Assembly (NCBI GenBank): GCA_014607495.2
Contig: CP053169.1
Location: forward strand, 7,130,001 to 7,194,000
Direction of reading: 5' to 3'
Source: Carposina sasakii
Lineage: Eukaryota; Arthropoda; Insecta; Lepidoptera; Carposinidae
Length of the DNA: 64,000 bases
The position numbers were made by a program, and so were the translations under genes. A model generated the notes under the pieces. The model did no database searches and was not told the origin of the DNA. It saw nothing but the letters and a program-made list of their open reading frames with translations. Of the stretch, positions 46,640 through 61,900 are shown one piece after another. Numbering within the stretch: position 1 is the stretch's first letter; each line of letters begins with the position of its first letter.

Positions 46640-47205
46640 TTAACGATATACAGACAGAATTACAGATTAAAAAATCAGTATGTCAACCAATACATCGCAA
46701 CGTCAGACATGTCGTATGTTCCGTAAAGCGGCCCACTCGCTATCCAACTTTTTACTAGGATGATTAAAAGTAATGAAACTAATTAATGAAATGCTTAATC
46801 ACGTCACTGATGAAATGGAAGAAAATTTTGCTACACCCACATACATTCCATTTTTTATATATTTCTTGAGTAAAGTTGTTTAACGTCAAGACAAAGCCAA
46901 TCGGAGCGAGCCAATCAAGCCAGCTTCTTTTCCCACCACTATTTCCATAAGATTTTCACCAGCTGTTTGCCTCTGGTGGGAGCTTAGATTATACTAAATT
47001 ATCTAAGGGTGGGAGCAAGCATTTGCAGTGTAGCGTGTAGCACACATAGAGGAGAATAACTGGTAAATAGCACAAAACCAAAAAGTAGACATACGTTTAC
47101 GGACCCTGGTTGAGTGAGATAGGAATATTCCTCGACTTCTTAGTCTAACAAAATCCTATGAGCAACCAATTGGGTGAAATTCATTTCTGTGATAGACGAT
47201 AAAGG

Positions 47206-47529
47206 AAGATTCACGCTACACCGTGTTGCGACCGGGGGCACGGTCAAACATTATGGTATACTTTTTGTATAAAGTAATTCATGCCTGATCGTGGCTCGGC
47301 CGTGCCCCGGCCGTGCGCCACCGGGACTCAAGCCGGGGCACGGCGTTGATATGTCGGTGGGTATTGTTTCCCGGCTTCGGCACGGTCCGCTAACAAAAAC
47401 CACGTAACACAGATATAGTCGTGCAAATAATACACCCAAACAGCCCGGTGCATGAATGACTGGTCCGCCCGGCCGGACGGCGGACGTGTCCCGGCCGAGG
47501 CCCGGCGAGGTGTAGCGTGAATCAACCTT
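47206..47529. mobile_element. GC-rich TIR element with TAA flanks
   Basis: Left AGGAAGATTCACGCTACACC, right (inverted) AGGTTGATTCACGCTACACC, with TAA on both sides, fitting a 3-bp TWA duplication of PIF/Harbinger type. The interior is GC-rich (CCCGGCCG tracts), unlike its surroundings. Confidence 0.7.
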
Positions 47530-49741
47530 AACACCAAATCGACCAACAAGAACTACGAGCCTATGAGGCCCAGCATACTACGTACCACTCTGCTGTACCT
47601 ACGTACATTGTTTCTTTCATGGAATAACGCCTAATTAATTAACCACTATGGTCTTCTGATGTAAACGCCTGGAGAAGACCAGATCTGCACTTGACGAGTA
47701 GATGCCTAGTGTGATCATCCAACGCGTATCCTGCATTGTAGGAGAACCCTCGCCATGCAAGGGTTGGAGAAGAAGTTATTGTTCTGCGGCAAGCCGAAAT
47801 CTACGAAGAAGTCATTGTTAACAGGTCATACCGAATACTATTAATATTTATAATACTTACATACCTTTTATTTTCAATGCATTCTCAACTTTAGCTTAAA
47901 CTGGTCTCTGCTTGTCCTTCCCCTACCAAAGTCATATAATAGAATCCATAAAATATATAAGATCACTTCCCCAGTCACGCCCAATGATAAACAGTGTACC
48001 TAGATATCTAGTAAAGTACTCTAAAGGTAACTTTAAAATACTTAACCGAATAATAATGCACCGGCCTAAATGAACCGAGTAAGTACTTGGATATACCACA
48101 GGATATAGTACCTATTAATTGTTTTCATCGCGTGATCTACATGCATGAAGAGAAGCTTATATTAGTTGCGTCAGTCTATTATAGTTATTTTCCATCCATA
48201 TTTAATTAAGCAGTACGTACTACCCTCACGAAGCTTACATTTAAAAAAGAATACGAGTTCTAACCGTGAGTAACGTTATTATGTATATTTTTTGTTAATT
48301 TCAGCAACATGTTCGTGTAAAAGTAACGGATTGTTCTAGCTTCCTAGTCTAGATAGATTTAGACAACTTAGAACCTTTGTAGCTAACTATAGGTAGGTAC
48401 ATAATAGAGGTAGAATTTTCTTATGTAGCCCAATTATTCAGTAGCACTTTGAGTAACTCCGCGAGCGGAACTCCGTTCAAATGTAACCAGCCTTATAATG
48501 AAACCAAATAAAACAATTGTAAAGATTTCATTATCATTTATTCTGAGGCTAACGGGTAGCCCGTTACAATTGTATTTTTACAGTTGTACAAATCGAAAGC
48601 TTCTTAGAAAAACGTTTTTGATGTTACCCTATGATTTAATAAAACCTCATTGATGTTAATTATTTGAAGCAAGATCACAAACATCAAACATCACGTTAGA
48701 GCGTTTGACCCTCTCGTTAGAGAGTAAGTATATTCTTTGGTTTGACCGTCATCTCAGATGAATACCGTCATTCATCTGAGGGTTTGACCAACAAAAGCGA
48801 GGGGTAATCAGGGATTTGGTATCTCCTCGGGGGTAATAAGTAATAACTAATAACATAGGGTAATAACATCACTATATAATTTAAAGGGGCCTTTTATATT
48901 GATCCGATTGTCTATGATTTTTTTTTTAAATAATTATTTCACGTCTCAAGGTAGACAACATATAAAAGTGAGCACGCCTATGAATTATTGTATTTTTCTA
49001 ACATCGTTTGCATATAAATTCTGTACAATAATTATAATTCTTTTTGATAAACATTGTGCAAGCAGGCTTAGAGGACACTGTCTTTCTGTTAAGGTAAATA
49101 ATAGTTCCTTGCAACGAATTTAGTCTAATTGCCTCTAGACATTGATAAAATGTGCATTGCTAAATTAGAGAGCTGTGTCAGTTACTTTCGTCTACTGGTC
49201 GAGTACAATATTTCATTTTATGTGTTTGCATATATTATGTTAAATATGTAATATAATGTTCTGTTTTGTTCTGTTTTTATTATAAGTATTTTACTTTTTT
49301 GATCACAATGTAAGTATAAGAGCAACGTCTAATTTGTGTCGAGCGAAGTGTTTCTAGTCGGATACAATAAGTACATTGGTCAAACCTAAATTACTTGAAC
49401 CTGTGAAGTCATGGTCTTCTCCCATCTTTTCATCCATAAAAGACCGACTTCCATAACATTTTTGCTACCTTTTGCTTTATTTCATTTGCATGTTTATAAA
49501 TAAGCATTCTAGATTGCTAATTGTTGTCTACAATTTTTCTAAAATATCACCTACTTTGCAGATTTCTATTTACTTTTGGCGCAATACTTCTTCATTTCTC
49601 TCTAATGAGATTGAGCAACTTATGAATTTATGATGAGAAACATTAGCTGGATATACATTTTAATGCTGCTTATATCTTTAAAAACAATTTAAATGTTTGA
49701 GGTTATGTTATTACTGTATTGTTTGTAACTATGATTTCAGA

Positions 49742-49977
49742 ATGAATGGAGGGATGGATCACAAAACACCAAACCAAAATGTGGTGCTACACAAAGCACC
49801 TAAAAATTATAAGCTTCTTATGGACCCTGTTCTTATAAAAGGAGCTAATAAATTATACCGATATGATGGTGTTGTTCCTGGGGACAATAGTTATCCCCCA
49901 GTCCAATGTAGAGATCCAAGATCTCAATTGTCCAGGATATGGAGTAGAATAGAACCAGCAGATTTGCCTGTTCCCAG
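49742..49977 (+). CDS. Setd1: Setd1 exon with start codon
   Basis: Acceptor GATTTCAG|A then ATG (MNGGMDHKTPNQN). The second Met at codon 5 is an alternative start. Donor CCCAG|GTATAC, phase 2. Confidence 0.88.
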
Positions 49978-52900
49978 GTATACCTATTTGTTATATTTTT
50001 ACAAACCTTTTTTTTGGGTTATTGTTTAGTCTAAATCTAACTAATTTACAAAAAATACCTTTTCAACTAAAATATTATAAAAAAAAGAAACAATACACAG
50101 TATAATAACATGTTAAAATATAATATATGGTACTGTTTTTATGTGTTTGTTGTTTTGTATTGTAAGTATATTTTCTGGAATTATTTAGGAAAATTTTATC
50201 AAAACTAACATGTGTTCTTGTACATTATATAGTAATAATGTGAAAATTTCATTTTATTCTGGGTTATGGTGGTAAAATATGAGTTTTTATTGCAAATTTA
50301 TATCAATTTAGGTTATAATTTCTTTGTTTTTATTAGTTCATGGCCAATGCTACCAACCTAATAACTTGAATTTATTTCTTGATCTGTGGAGGGAATTTCA
50401 AAATATTATTACATTTTAGGTTCAAAATTGATAAAAACTATGTTGGGATTCCACCGCAACTAGAAATAACTATTGGAAATTTGAATGACAATATTGATAA
50501 GGCATTTTTGTCTGATATGATGACTAAAGTGGGACCTTTGGAGGAGCTGACAATATTTTATCATCCTATAAATAATCGTCATTTGGGATTTGCCAGAATA
50601 GTATTTCAAGATGTGAAGTATTCCAAGTTATGTATAGAAAAATACAATGGGAAATCTGTTATGGGCAAGGTGAGGTTTTATGTTTAATATCTAATTACAA
50701 AAATTACTTTCTTTACTCTGTAACTATAAACTTTTAATTAAGGTAGCAATTGGGGTGTATATTACATCTGAAGAGGAATAATACATATTTCCAGTCACCC
50801 TGTATTACTCCTGGCCTGAAAAAACTGCACTGATTATGCTACAGCAGGAAACCTTAAAGTGGTGGTTATTAAAGTTATTGAATGTTCTAGGTGTTAGAAG
50901 TATTCCACGATCCATTTGGTAAGAGATGTCAGGAAATGTATGATGATAAGACTATGGACAAGAAGCCTCCGGTCATACAGCCGAAGTTGCCTATACTTGA
51001 AGATGCAAGGTTACCTAAAATAGATCCCGTGGTAACTACACTACCTAAGAGGTTGGAGGAAACCAAAATTGTTGAAAAGGTATGAGTTTTACTTAATATA
51101 ATATGCTAGATACACTATAATGATAATGATACATTTGAATTGAATTGCTAAAACTTGAGTAAGTATAAATTTTTCAACGAACTACACATCTCATGTAGCT
51201 GAAAGAGGTATTATTAGTAACCAGGTTAGCTTGCAGAGAATGCCATGGAAGGTATTAAGCTTGCCCTTGTATAAAATTGTAGTACAATACAGAATTATAT
51301 TGATCTATCTGAGCATTCTATCTGAACAATAGGCCCCAATTGGGCTACTTTCCATAGTTTGGTTAGATTTTCAAAACTGTATTTTTAGTAAAAAGAAAGG
51401 TTTCGGCAATTCTCATACTTGTCACCAGTATAAATTATAAAATTATTAATAAAGAGTATAAATGAAAAATGTCTGTATTTTTGCACTAACATACATTTAC
51501 TGTGCTCAATTATCGACAACCGTTTTATGTATTTGCTATATTAAGCGATAAGAACACATAAACTACGGTATTACAATGCTGCAAATTAGCTTTTAATCAA
51601 CTATTTATAATTGTAAAAGCCTTTTTTCACACATTGGTATGTTTACATTTTATATTAGGTAGGTACCTAATTATATTACAATTACATATTATTGTTAATT
51701 TTTGTATTAAAAATAAATATTACATAAGTATATATACACACGGCTGTGTTCCGGCAATGGGATACCCAGAACTGCAGAATCATAGAAGAGATCCCACATC
51801 CACCAGCATAGCGGAGACAGATGTAAACTTGAGAATGCCTAAGTTTCTTAGTCTGCTCTTACGACATGCGCAGAAGGGGATGCATGTGAAGTATTCTAGT
51901 GAAGGCCTGCATTAACACAAGACTATTAAATATAGTGGTTATTTCTTGTTTATTATTATGTACTTTATAAATATTTTCAGGAACCTTATCCCGCTCGCTT
52001 TAAAGATGTGGAACATAGCGATAGTAACACCCGATGGTCAGATGACGAAAGGGAACATCGTCATCGACATCGCAGTAGGAGTGAGAGGGACAGGGACAGG
52101 GATAAAGATCGAGACAGAGACAGGGATAGGTAAGATCTTTATTCAAAAGCTATTTTTATTACATAAAATTAATATTTAAAAAAAAACTAATAATGTTGTA
52201 ATTCAATTTGCAAGCCGACGTTGTAAGCGAAGGAAGTGTAGAAGAAGGTATACTAAATCACAATTTTGAGTGTTTTTTTGTGCCCTATTGCATGTTTTGT
52301 CTATTTGAAATTGAAATGCTAAATCAACATTACGATTGTAAAAACAACATTTAATCTTGGAATAGGCTGCTTAAATTCATCTCTTTCTCCATTTTATATT
52401 TCTACTAGTGGCCTGCATCGGGACATATCAGTACATAGCTACAACTTCATATGTACAGCAGTTTTCGTAAAAAAAAATTAATTCCCGTTTGTCTCGTTCC
52501 GGTGGGAATTTCGAGAAATACGTTCTCAGTGCCTCCCAATGCAAAATATCATCTGTCTATCTATCTACTAACTTCTATTCTATACTTTTCTATGTTTGTG
52601 CACGCTAATCTCAAAAACGGCTGAACCGATTTCGATGCAGTTTTCAGGAATATGTTGTGACAGATCCCACTTAACATATAGACTACTTTTTATCCCGGGA
52701 TAATGTTTTTATTTCGGATAATTTCGACATTTTGTTTTTTCTGCAGTTCACGCGGACGTAGTCGCGGGCGTCCACTAGTCATTATTATGTGTCAAATGGT
52801 TTTCGTATAAATTTGGAATTCCTGTTTGTTCCGTTCCCGTTGGAATTTCGGTCAATTCGTTGTTAGTGCTTCTTCGCACTCCCCAATGAACATATATGTC

Positions 52901-55900
52901 CGATTTTATCTTCATATGTATAGCGGTTTTCGTAAAAAATTGGAATTCCCGTTTGTCCCCTTCCCGTGGGAATTTCGGGAAATTATTATAGCCTATGTTC
53001 ATCCGGGTCCAATAAGGATTCTAACGGTGAAAGAATTTTTGAAATCGTCCAGTAGTTTCGGGGCCTATTCGCTGGAAATAAACAATCAAAGTTTACCTCT
53101 TTATGTATAATATTAGTATAGATTATTCTATTATTAATGATATTATTATATTATTCTCCATATTACATCTGTGTGTATTCTAGGTTAGATTTTGTATTAT
53201 AAATTTAAATGCACTAATATATCGTCCTTATTTTAAAGGGCTTAGTGCGAGTTTTCCCTACGACCTTAATCGCGTAAACGTAAACTATTCAACCAATCAC
53301 GTAGCGCCGTTGATTTCACTTTTATTATATTACGTCATCACGCCATAATGTGATTGGTTAGCTGCTTTACGTTAACACATTCAGTGCCGGCTACTACGTA
53401 TTTGCGTCTTCTAGGCTTTCTAGAGGTGAGGCTGACGCTTATTTGCGCCATGATACTAGGCTTTAGAAAATCTGCCGGCAGCGAATGTGCGCGAGCGAGT
53501 TCGGAGTAAAAACTTACAAAGCCCTCTGTAATGTCCGATAGACACAGAGAGCGGTATTCGCGCGGCACGAGCGAAACTAGCGAATCATTCGCGCCGCCCG
53601 GTCTCCCGAGTGAGGCGGCAGCCTATACCGCGCCCGCGCCGCCGCATTACGACCCTTATTACCAGCAGAGGTGAGTCATACATACATATTTCCACAACTA
53701 CGTATCTCATTAAAGTGTTTATGCCAAAAAAAATGCTGGGAATTTTTTTTTTAATTTCACAGAGCAGTAATAGACAGATAATGCCTTTTCTACGTGAAAA
53801 AATCTTGCTACGCGCGTCTACAACTGCAGAAAAACGCAGTCTATTTACTCAACTTTGGACCAATACCATTTTGGAACCAGACCCCCATAGTGCTTCCTGG
53901 AGAAAAATGATCGTTGATGGAGATTCCGGTGGAAACGTTGACGACAAAAATCATCTATTTCACACTGGTTGTACATGGAACACTACAGTAAATACATAAA
54001 GATAAATTTATTTTAAAAAATACATACAAACACTTCCTTATGATTCTGCAGTTTGGCTACTTCATTTCGGGAACACAGCCGTGTCCAGCGGCCAATTTCA
54101 ATACGAGAGATTAAAAAGAATCTCGGATTTTTCTGTTCCTAATTTGAAATTTTGTATGAAAACTATTGAAGATTAAATCTGAGATATGCAAAAAATCTGT
54201 CAAGATCAGTTACTTATAGAAATTGGCTGTATATGTATACATTATGTAACCTACATCCGCCCTTTGATTACGTAACTTAAGAATGCGTACATACATCAGC
54301 TGCATCTCCTTCTGTACATGTCGCATGAGTCTACTGGTGTTTTCTCAGGTGATGAGCTAACAACATGTCGCAGATTTTTGTAGGATGATAATCATTCAAC
54401 AGTACCACGTTTCTGGCTCACACAGTCGCATACTTGGCTACTGCTAATTCCAAAATAGTAGGCTGTAGTATGAAGACATTTCGCATTTCTTAGGGTTCCG
54501 TACCTCACAACCCTTCACTTTTCCGTCTGTCCGTCCGTCTTGTCAAGACCCTTACTTCTGGCTACTGCCCTAAGCTGTGAAAAAATCAAACTTCTAAGCC
54601 AACGCTCAAACAGCCGTTTATGCCGCAAAATAAGGGAATAGAATCCCGTCTAAGCTAGATAAAGGAAAAAATTACGAAAACCATAATTTTTAGTTACATC
54701 ACATAATATATTTTTTTTAAATAATTTTAACTTACTACCCATTTCCTCATAAACGCGTGAGGTATTAATTGAAATTCACCAAATACTCAGGTATGCTGAA
54801 GTCAATCAAAAGAAACAGCAATCTGCATAAATTACTTCAAAACCTAAAGCACCTTCTTTGGCACATTTTGCTGTCAAGTTGAAATTCATGTTAATTTTAA
54901 ACAGTGTTCATAGAATCTTTAAGAAGCAATAGCTTACAGTATTGAAAAGCTAATTTTAATAGTTACCACCAAAAAAATGTGATGTAAACGTGTTACAGCA
55001 ATGACGAGTTATGGAGCAACATTTTTCAAACGGCAAAGACGACCTACTCACGTCAACCATTAATGTAGCTTATTCTAAATTCCTATTTAAAGTGTTATAT
55101 TTAAATTAATTCAATGACATTTATATTTCATTGTTGGTTATTATCAGACAGCTCTACTGCTTTGATGGGACACGGGAGGCACGCGGGGGCGCGGGGCGGG
55201 GCATGAACGCGCACGCACTTGGCCAAGAGGGGGTATCGCTCGCCATTCGCATTCGCACGTTACGAACTACGGTTACGGTAAACGCGCCAAACTTGGCCGG
55301 TTTTTTTCACGTCCGGGACACCGTGTAATTTTAATAACATTGCGTGTTTGCAGCGGCGGCGTGTGGTGGCCGGACTGGAGGCACGCGCCACCACACCACC
55401 ATCACCACTCGCATGTAAGTATACTCACGGCAGCGGTAACTTGCGGTACAGCCTTATAGACGACACTTTTTAAAAGGAAAACGCTATACATTATACAGTA
55501 CTACTAAATACTATGGCCAAGCTTATTTAGGTTAGGCACAAAATAACTAATAGGTGTTGAAGGCGCTCTGTAAGTGTGCGAATCTATGTCAAAAGTAACC
55601 GTGCAAACATTGTTTTGTTAGGAGACGTACGCGCGTCCAGATTTCATAGACGTGGTGTTTCTCACAAACAGTTCGAGTATATGTAATGCGATTGCATCGC
55701 ATTATGTTAATGCTAAATGCACATTTGTATTTAGGTTTCTAAAGATAATCATTAACATTTTCGGCTATATTCAACTGACGAAAACGCGGATAGTTTATCA
55801 GGCTGTGCGTAATTAATGTTAAATAACCTATATTTGAGTTAAAAATGTGTCCTCTATAAGACTGTAATATTATTATACATTATCAAAGAGAAATTTTATG

Positions 55901-58900
55901 TTTCCTCAAGAAATAAAAAATATTTTTAAATTTAAATTTCTTATTAAATTGGATTAAAAATCGAATCTGGAATCATGATTGTAACATGAAAAATAACGTC
56001 ATGCCATTTTGCATTAGTAATTATATAATTTCTATTTAATTTTTAAATAGACCATTGCTTTTGTGCAAACATTTTATCACATACTAACTTCGTTTTGTGT
56101 TCTTTTCCATTTAACTAACAGATTTTTGTACATACTTCATATAATCATCTGCTTATGTTCTGTTTACTCCCCCTTTTGAAATACCTTTGTGCCTCTCTTA
56201 CGATTGAAATAAAAAATTACTTTCCTTTATTACACAGTAAATACACTATAATTTTCATGTGTATTGTATCAAAAGCAGATGAGACGGATTTAAACTTAGA
56301 CTAGAAGTCTAAAATTAAAATAGGTGTATACTGATCAAGCTTTAATTTTTATTGATATTTGATTCTTAAATCTTGCAACACTGTTTTAAACTTAGTCTAT
56401 GCTAAACCTACGATAAAAATTAGAAGTAAACTATCTGAAGGATAAAGTTGATGCCGTCTCTATTTTGATCAAGTTAGAGAAAGACAACATTAAATTTCAG
56501 ATATGCTATCTTACCAATTGAAAAAATAGACTCAATGCTACCTTATTTTTCTGACTGATTAGTATAAAATACATGAAAATATCAATATTATAATAAGAGA
56601 GAATTTTCATTAATTATTGTTTAATGGAAAACCCGACTGTGTAAAATTTTTGACCCAGTGTCCTCTCACGACTAAGATGAATCTAAAGATACCTCCCAAG
56701 CCCTAGAGCGTGTAAAATAAATATACATACACTCTAAAAAACCCTTCCTTCTGGCGCAGTCAGGTAAAAAACTGTATTCTCCCCTTGACTCGTTAGTCGA
56801 GCTCGAAACCCATACAGTGTTGCATTTTTTGAGAACATTATCAAGTTAGTATAGGGAATATAACATAACATAATGCAAGTGATATCACCAAAGTCGGAGC
56901 GGCGGTCAGTCGCGACTCCAACCGCGTGGGTGGCGCCCTCTACGCCCGTGGTCAAAGACTCGCCCCCGCCCGAAGTTAAACCCGTCGAGAAAAAAGACAA
57001 ACTCAAGGAGAAGGAACGAGAAAAGACGAAGGAGAAGGTTCGAGCTTTCATTGGAAGTGTGCGCTGGAAAAATTTTGACGAGAGTGCATATTGTCAAATG
57101 TTTTTTGTTTAGTTCAGAAGGTTAAATCTTTTTTTTGTACACACGTGTTCTACCCCAATATTTTCTTCAGATTATATATTTATGAAAAATAACTTTCTGT
57201 AAAGATAACATCAAACCTTCTATCTTAGGCATAGGACAGAAACTAAAAATATTCCTACATCCTTTAAATAGTCCTGAAAATGATTTAATTTTGGTCTTAC
57301 TATATTCTCCAAATCTTCACACAACAGTCTTTTCTTTTGTCATCTTACTTGCGCACTTTGTCAATACTTTTCCGCCGATTCCATTCTTAGCACTGCTGTA
57401 AATGGTGTAAGGTATAGCACAGGCACAGGACTAGACGTTTAAGGCTGCGTTTCCACTGGAGATGTGCTATGCTATTTTGCTACGAAAGCGTGCACCCGGC
57501 GGCATACAAAGCCGCCGGCTTTACGCGGCGTGTCGGCGTCATCATTCGAGCGGCAGTGGTGTGTACTTCACTATTCTATGGCGGCTCACAACCGGAGTGA
57601 TGCTTGCGACTTTGCCATATAGGGCGTTTTAAGTCCACAATAGACGACACGGCCACGACACGACCACGACAACGACACGATCACGACAACGACACGATCA
57701 CGGCTTTTTTGGAAGTAAAAAAATGTATCAAATAGTATGGCTCGCTTTTCCACTAGAGAACATGATCACGTCACAGCCCCCCATACTATATACCTCGTTT
57801 TTTTGAAAGATAGAAATCTTATTTTCGAAGAAGCATTTTTGTAAACATTAGAACACTCATACTTGTAAGATATGAGTTAACTTTGACGTTTTTCCATATT
57901 GATGTATTCTACTAAAAAGTTCAGTTTTGTGTTTGCGAAATTAGCTTCTTTAGATTCTTTATAGTGGAAACTTTATATGAGTAGGTACTATTGGATTGAG
58001 TAGAAAACTTTAGGAACTATTGATGATAATAATACACAAAACTGTGCCTAATAAAAAACCTGATTTCGTTCTTTCGGATTATTTCTATTTCTAAATAAAA
58101 TGAGGTATAGATGACGAAAAGCGGTGGTCGTGTCGTGGCCATGTCGTCTAATGGAAATACGCCCATTGCGTGCGATTGACATCATGGACAAATTAATGAA
58201 ATTGGTGGATATCACACGCGTCTGAAGCAACGTAGCCGAACACATTACAGGTGGAAAGGCAGTCTTAATGGTATTGTAGATGTAGAAAAATAGCTGTATT
58301 GTATTATAAAGGTAGGTAGTTAGAGATATAACGTAATTAAAATGCAAGTGGAAGTATTGAAAATGCATTTGTCCTAAAATTGCCACTTGGTATTGGTAAC
58401 CTAAGCACTGGTATTATTTGTCCGTTCTTGTGACTTATTTAAGTGTAGGGGATTCTATTTTTAACAAACTTCCAAGCACATATCATAACATGAAAACTGC
58501 TAGTTTAACTAATGAATAAAACAAAGTACCAGGCCGAGCACTAGAGTCCGCTTTATAAAATAACTCTTATGTCTAATTTCGGAACTAACACTTTTTGTTT
58601 GCAGTAACCCAGGCACATGTACATAACTAGCGCCATCATCCAAAGGAACTCTTTGGTAAAACGCATACTAACCTCTTGATATACAGGATGTAACAGAAAG
58701 CGAAAAGCTATGTAAATAGCCCACTATTGACTTTAGAGAACCCATTTCCAAAATTTGAGACTAGAAATCACATGTTTATTTTTCAAGATTGTATTAACAT
58801 TCCTGTGTTATTTAGGAATTCTCCATACTGTCTGGAAAAATAAACATGTGATTTTGAGTCTGAAATTTTGTTGGTAGGTTCATTTTAGTGGGCTATTTAC

Positions 58901-61900
58901 ACAGCTTTTCGCTTAACATACCCCTTTTGTAACACCCTGTATATGCAATGTGTCTGTAACACATTGTAAAATCTCATAGATAAAAGCGTAAAAGTTGAAG
59001 TACGTTGTAGAGACGTTTCTATCGTTCGTATTCGATACATCTTTAATCGTTGTCATGTCTTTTTCTTCGTCGAAATTGTTCCATACAGTAGTTGGAAGGA
59101 AATTACTCATTATCATACGGCTTATTTTGTGTTGTCTATGCTTGCATGTTTGTGGTCACTATTCAATCTAACATGCATGTTAAATACGCACTGGATGTAG
59201 TTATCGTATGCATTATATCATTCAGTTGCATGCAATGCAAAGATACGAATTAATTTTGGACTATAAAACTCCTTATAACGCATGCCGCCTGTACTGAAAA
59301 CAATAAACTTATTTCACGAGAAGGTTGAAGAAAAAATTCTAATTGCAATATCGTAATATAGGAGATCCCTGTAGAACCGAAGAAGCCGGAAGCGGATCCG
59401 CTACCACCGGAAGTGCTGGAAGACAGCAAGGAACCGGAAACAAAGCCGCCACCACCGGCAGAGGAACCGAAGAATGTAGATTTAGATACTAGGTATACCG
59501 TTTAATTATTTAGGTCACTTGCACATATTTATAAATCTTTACTGGTAATATTTATAAATCTTTACTTGAGGGATTAATTCGTAAATGCTGATTTAGACAC
59601 AGTCCATGTTAATGAATTTAAAGATTTTTTAAGCTAAATTCTGCCTATTGACAGATCTCCCATACATATTGATGTAAAATACATTGATGTAAAATGCCAT
59701 TTTTAAACGGTGTCTTAACTTTCAGCGCGGTTTTGTAACAACACCAAGTATATTCAAATTACATAGTTTTGATACATATTTGAAGACTACACGTAAAATT
59801 AGTCCTACCTGTCCTTTTCTCTCTCAGTCATTTATGTTAAAAACTGAGAGAGATAGACCTGACTAAGATTAGGTTTAGGTTTTACTGTGACTGCGGGAAT
59901 CGACCCTAATACCCATCACTTGTGGGTCTATCTATATCTATCCGATTCAGAGAGCAATAGACTGTCTGTAAAACCATTGAGAAAATTTTAATCCAAAATC
60001 TTTAGTTTATGAGGCCGTATCTATTACATACTGACATAGAACTTTAACCCGCTGTCACTTTTTCCCAGAATAAAAATGCTGCTGAACAGTGCGACGGGTG
60101 CCGGAGGGCTGGCCCCTCCGTTCCTCTCGCTAGGGATATCCTCGGAGGAAGAGGACGAGGACCGACTGCCTCCGAAGATACCCGATCTAGATGCTCCACA
60201 ACCGCCCACTGATGATGAAGGTCAGGCAGTAGAGTCTTCATAAATTATAGAGAAACGTTATGATTTGACAACAGTCGTCAGTATGTCAGCTCGCTCCGCT
60301 GGTTCCCATTCCGTATTGTGCGTTTCACTGTATAGTTCTTTTGGATGATGGCGCTAGTTACTATATGTATGACTACATTATCTGTGTCACTGAATACAAA
60401 CTTTGTTAGTTCCGAAATCAGGCACAGGAGTTAGTCTATGAAACGGTTTCTAGGTGATAATTTTTAAAACTATAAATACATGGCTGTTTGCGAAATGGGG
60501 TTGCCAGAACTGAAGTATCATAAAGGAGGTCCCCACGTTCAGCATAGCGGGGACCGATGTAAATGTTCAGTGCCAAGTTGCTAGCTTATCGTCTCAGAAT
60601 GCTAAGAGTTCCTTAGTCGACATACGACATGCACGGAAGGAGATGCAGCTGATGTATTCTAGTGAATGAAGCATCGCATCAGCACAGGAAACTATTTATC
60701 CAAAATAAAAAATCTTCACGAAGAATTTCGTGCAATGATCGTACATCTTTCTGTCTCTGTCTTTCAACAAGATTTTTATGTATGAGTGACAGAGATAAAC
60801 TGTCAATGTAGGAAGTTACGATTTAACTGTTACAAGACGTCAGCCATTCACTTTTCAAATAATTCATCATAACTCTTATTTCTACAGGATCCCTAAGCGA
60901 AGGCCGACAAAGTATAATATCGCTTCAACCGGCGAAGGAATTCGATGCAGAGCCGTTATCCAACACGCCGTCGCCTTATAGAGATAGAGATACATATCTC
61001 GAGTGCCTCAAATATACTGTCGAATATGTAAGTTGGTGTCTTTCTGTTACATATGTTGTATGATCTTCTGTCTCTTGCTATCTCAAACCATATAAATCTT
61101 TTGTTCTCTAATCACACGATATAAAAGAAAAACAGTAATACTTAAGGCGAGTATCCCGGTCAATACCAGAAATAGTACACTTAGTTCACACATCCGATGT
61201 TTATGTACCCATATTTAGTTCGTTCGTATACGTGGCTTTAAATGTGTAATTAATATTTTAAAATCCTCGAAGACAAGGCAAAGGAAACTATGTCAATGCA
61301 ACCAATGTAATATGGGGAACGAAGCTCACCGGATCAGCTATTTGTTAATATGTTTGTATTGTTGTTTACCTATTATTACAGAAGTTAAAGAAAGAACAGC
61401 GAAGGCGATTGCCGGTTTTAGACAAAATAGGTTCGGATATATCGTCGTCTGAAGACGAATTGTTAACGGGGGAACCCCCGCCTCTCTCGCAGAACTCCAT
61501 TAAGAACACCGAAGAAGTGGAACCTAAGGATGATGATCAGGTAATCTATCTCAGCATTTGATCCAGATTGTACCAATATTGTGTGATAGCATTTAATGAT
61601 AATGCGTGGCAGAGATGATTTACAAACTTTCGCATTTATAATATTAGCGGGTAGGATTCACACTCGTCCGATTATACTAGTTTTGACCAGCGGGATACTG
61701 GATCGGCTATTTTATTTGACAGTTCATAGTGATGAACACTTTTATATATTATATTATATACTTAATCTCTGCATTCCGTGCCAGCGCTACCACTATCAAT
61801 TACATAGAATTTTACCATGAAATTATTATTGGAAACGTTATTTTTCATCCCGATAGCTATACATAAGCCAAACCTCGGCAAACAAAGCTGAATCTGAAAA

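Larger units (their letters stand above)
46056..49741. other. Interval between UQCRH and Setd1
   Basis: Contains the SINE, a GC-rich TIR element at 47206 and AT-rich unique sequence. A non-coding Setd1 5' exon must lie somewhere upstream of 49741, because a 3' splice site sits one base before the start codon; it could not be located. The UQCRH promoter should lie near 46060-46240. Confidence 0.45.
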
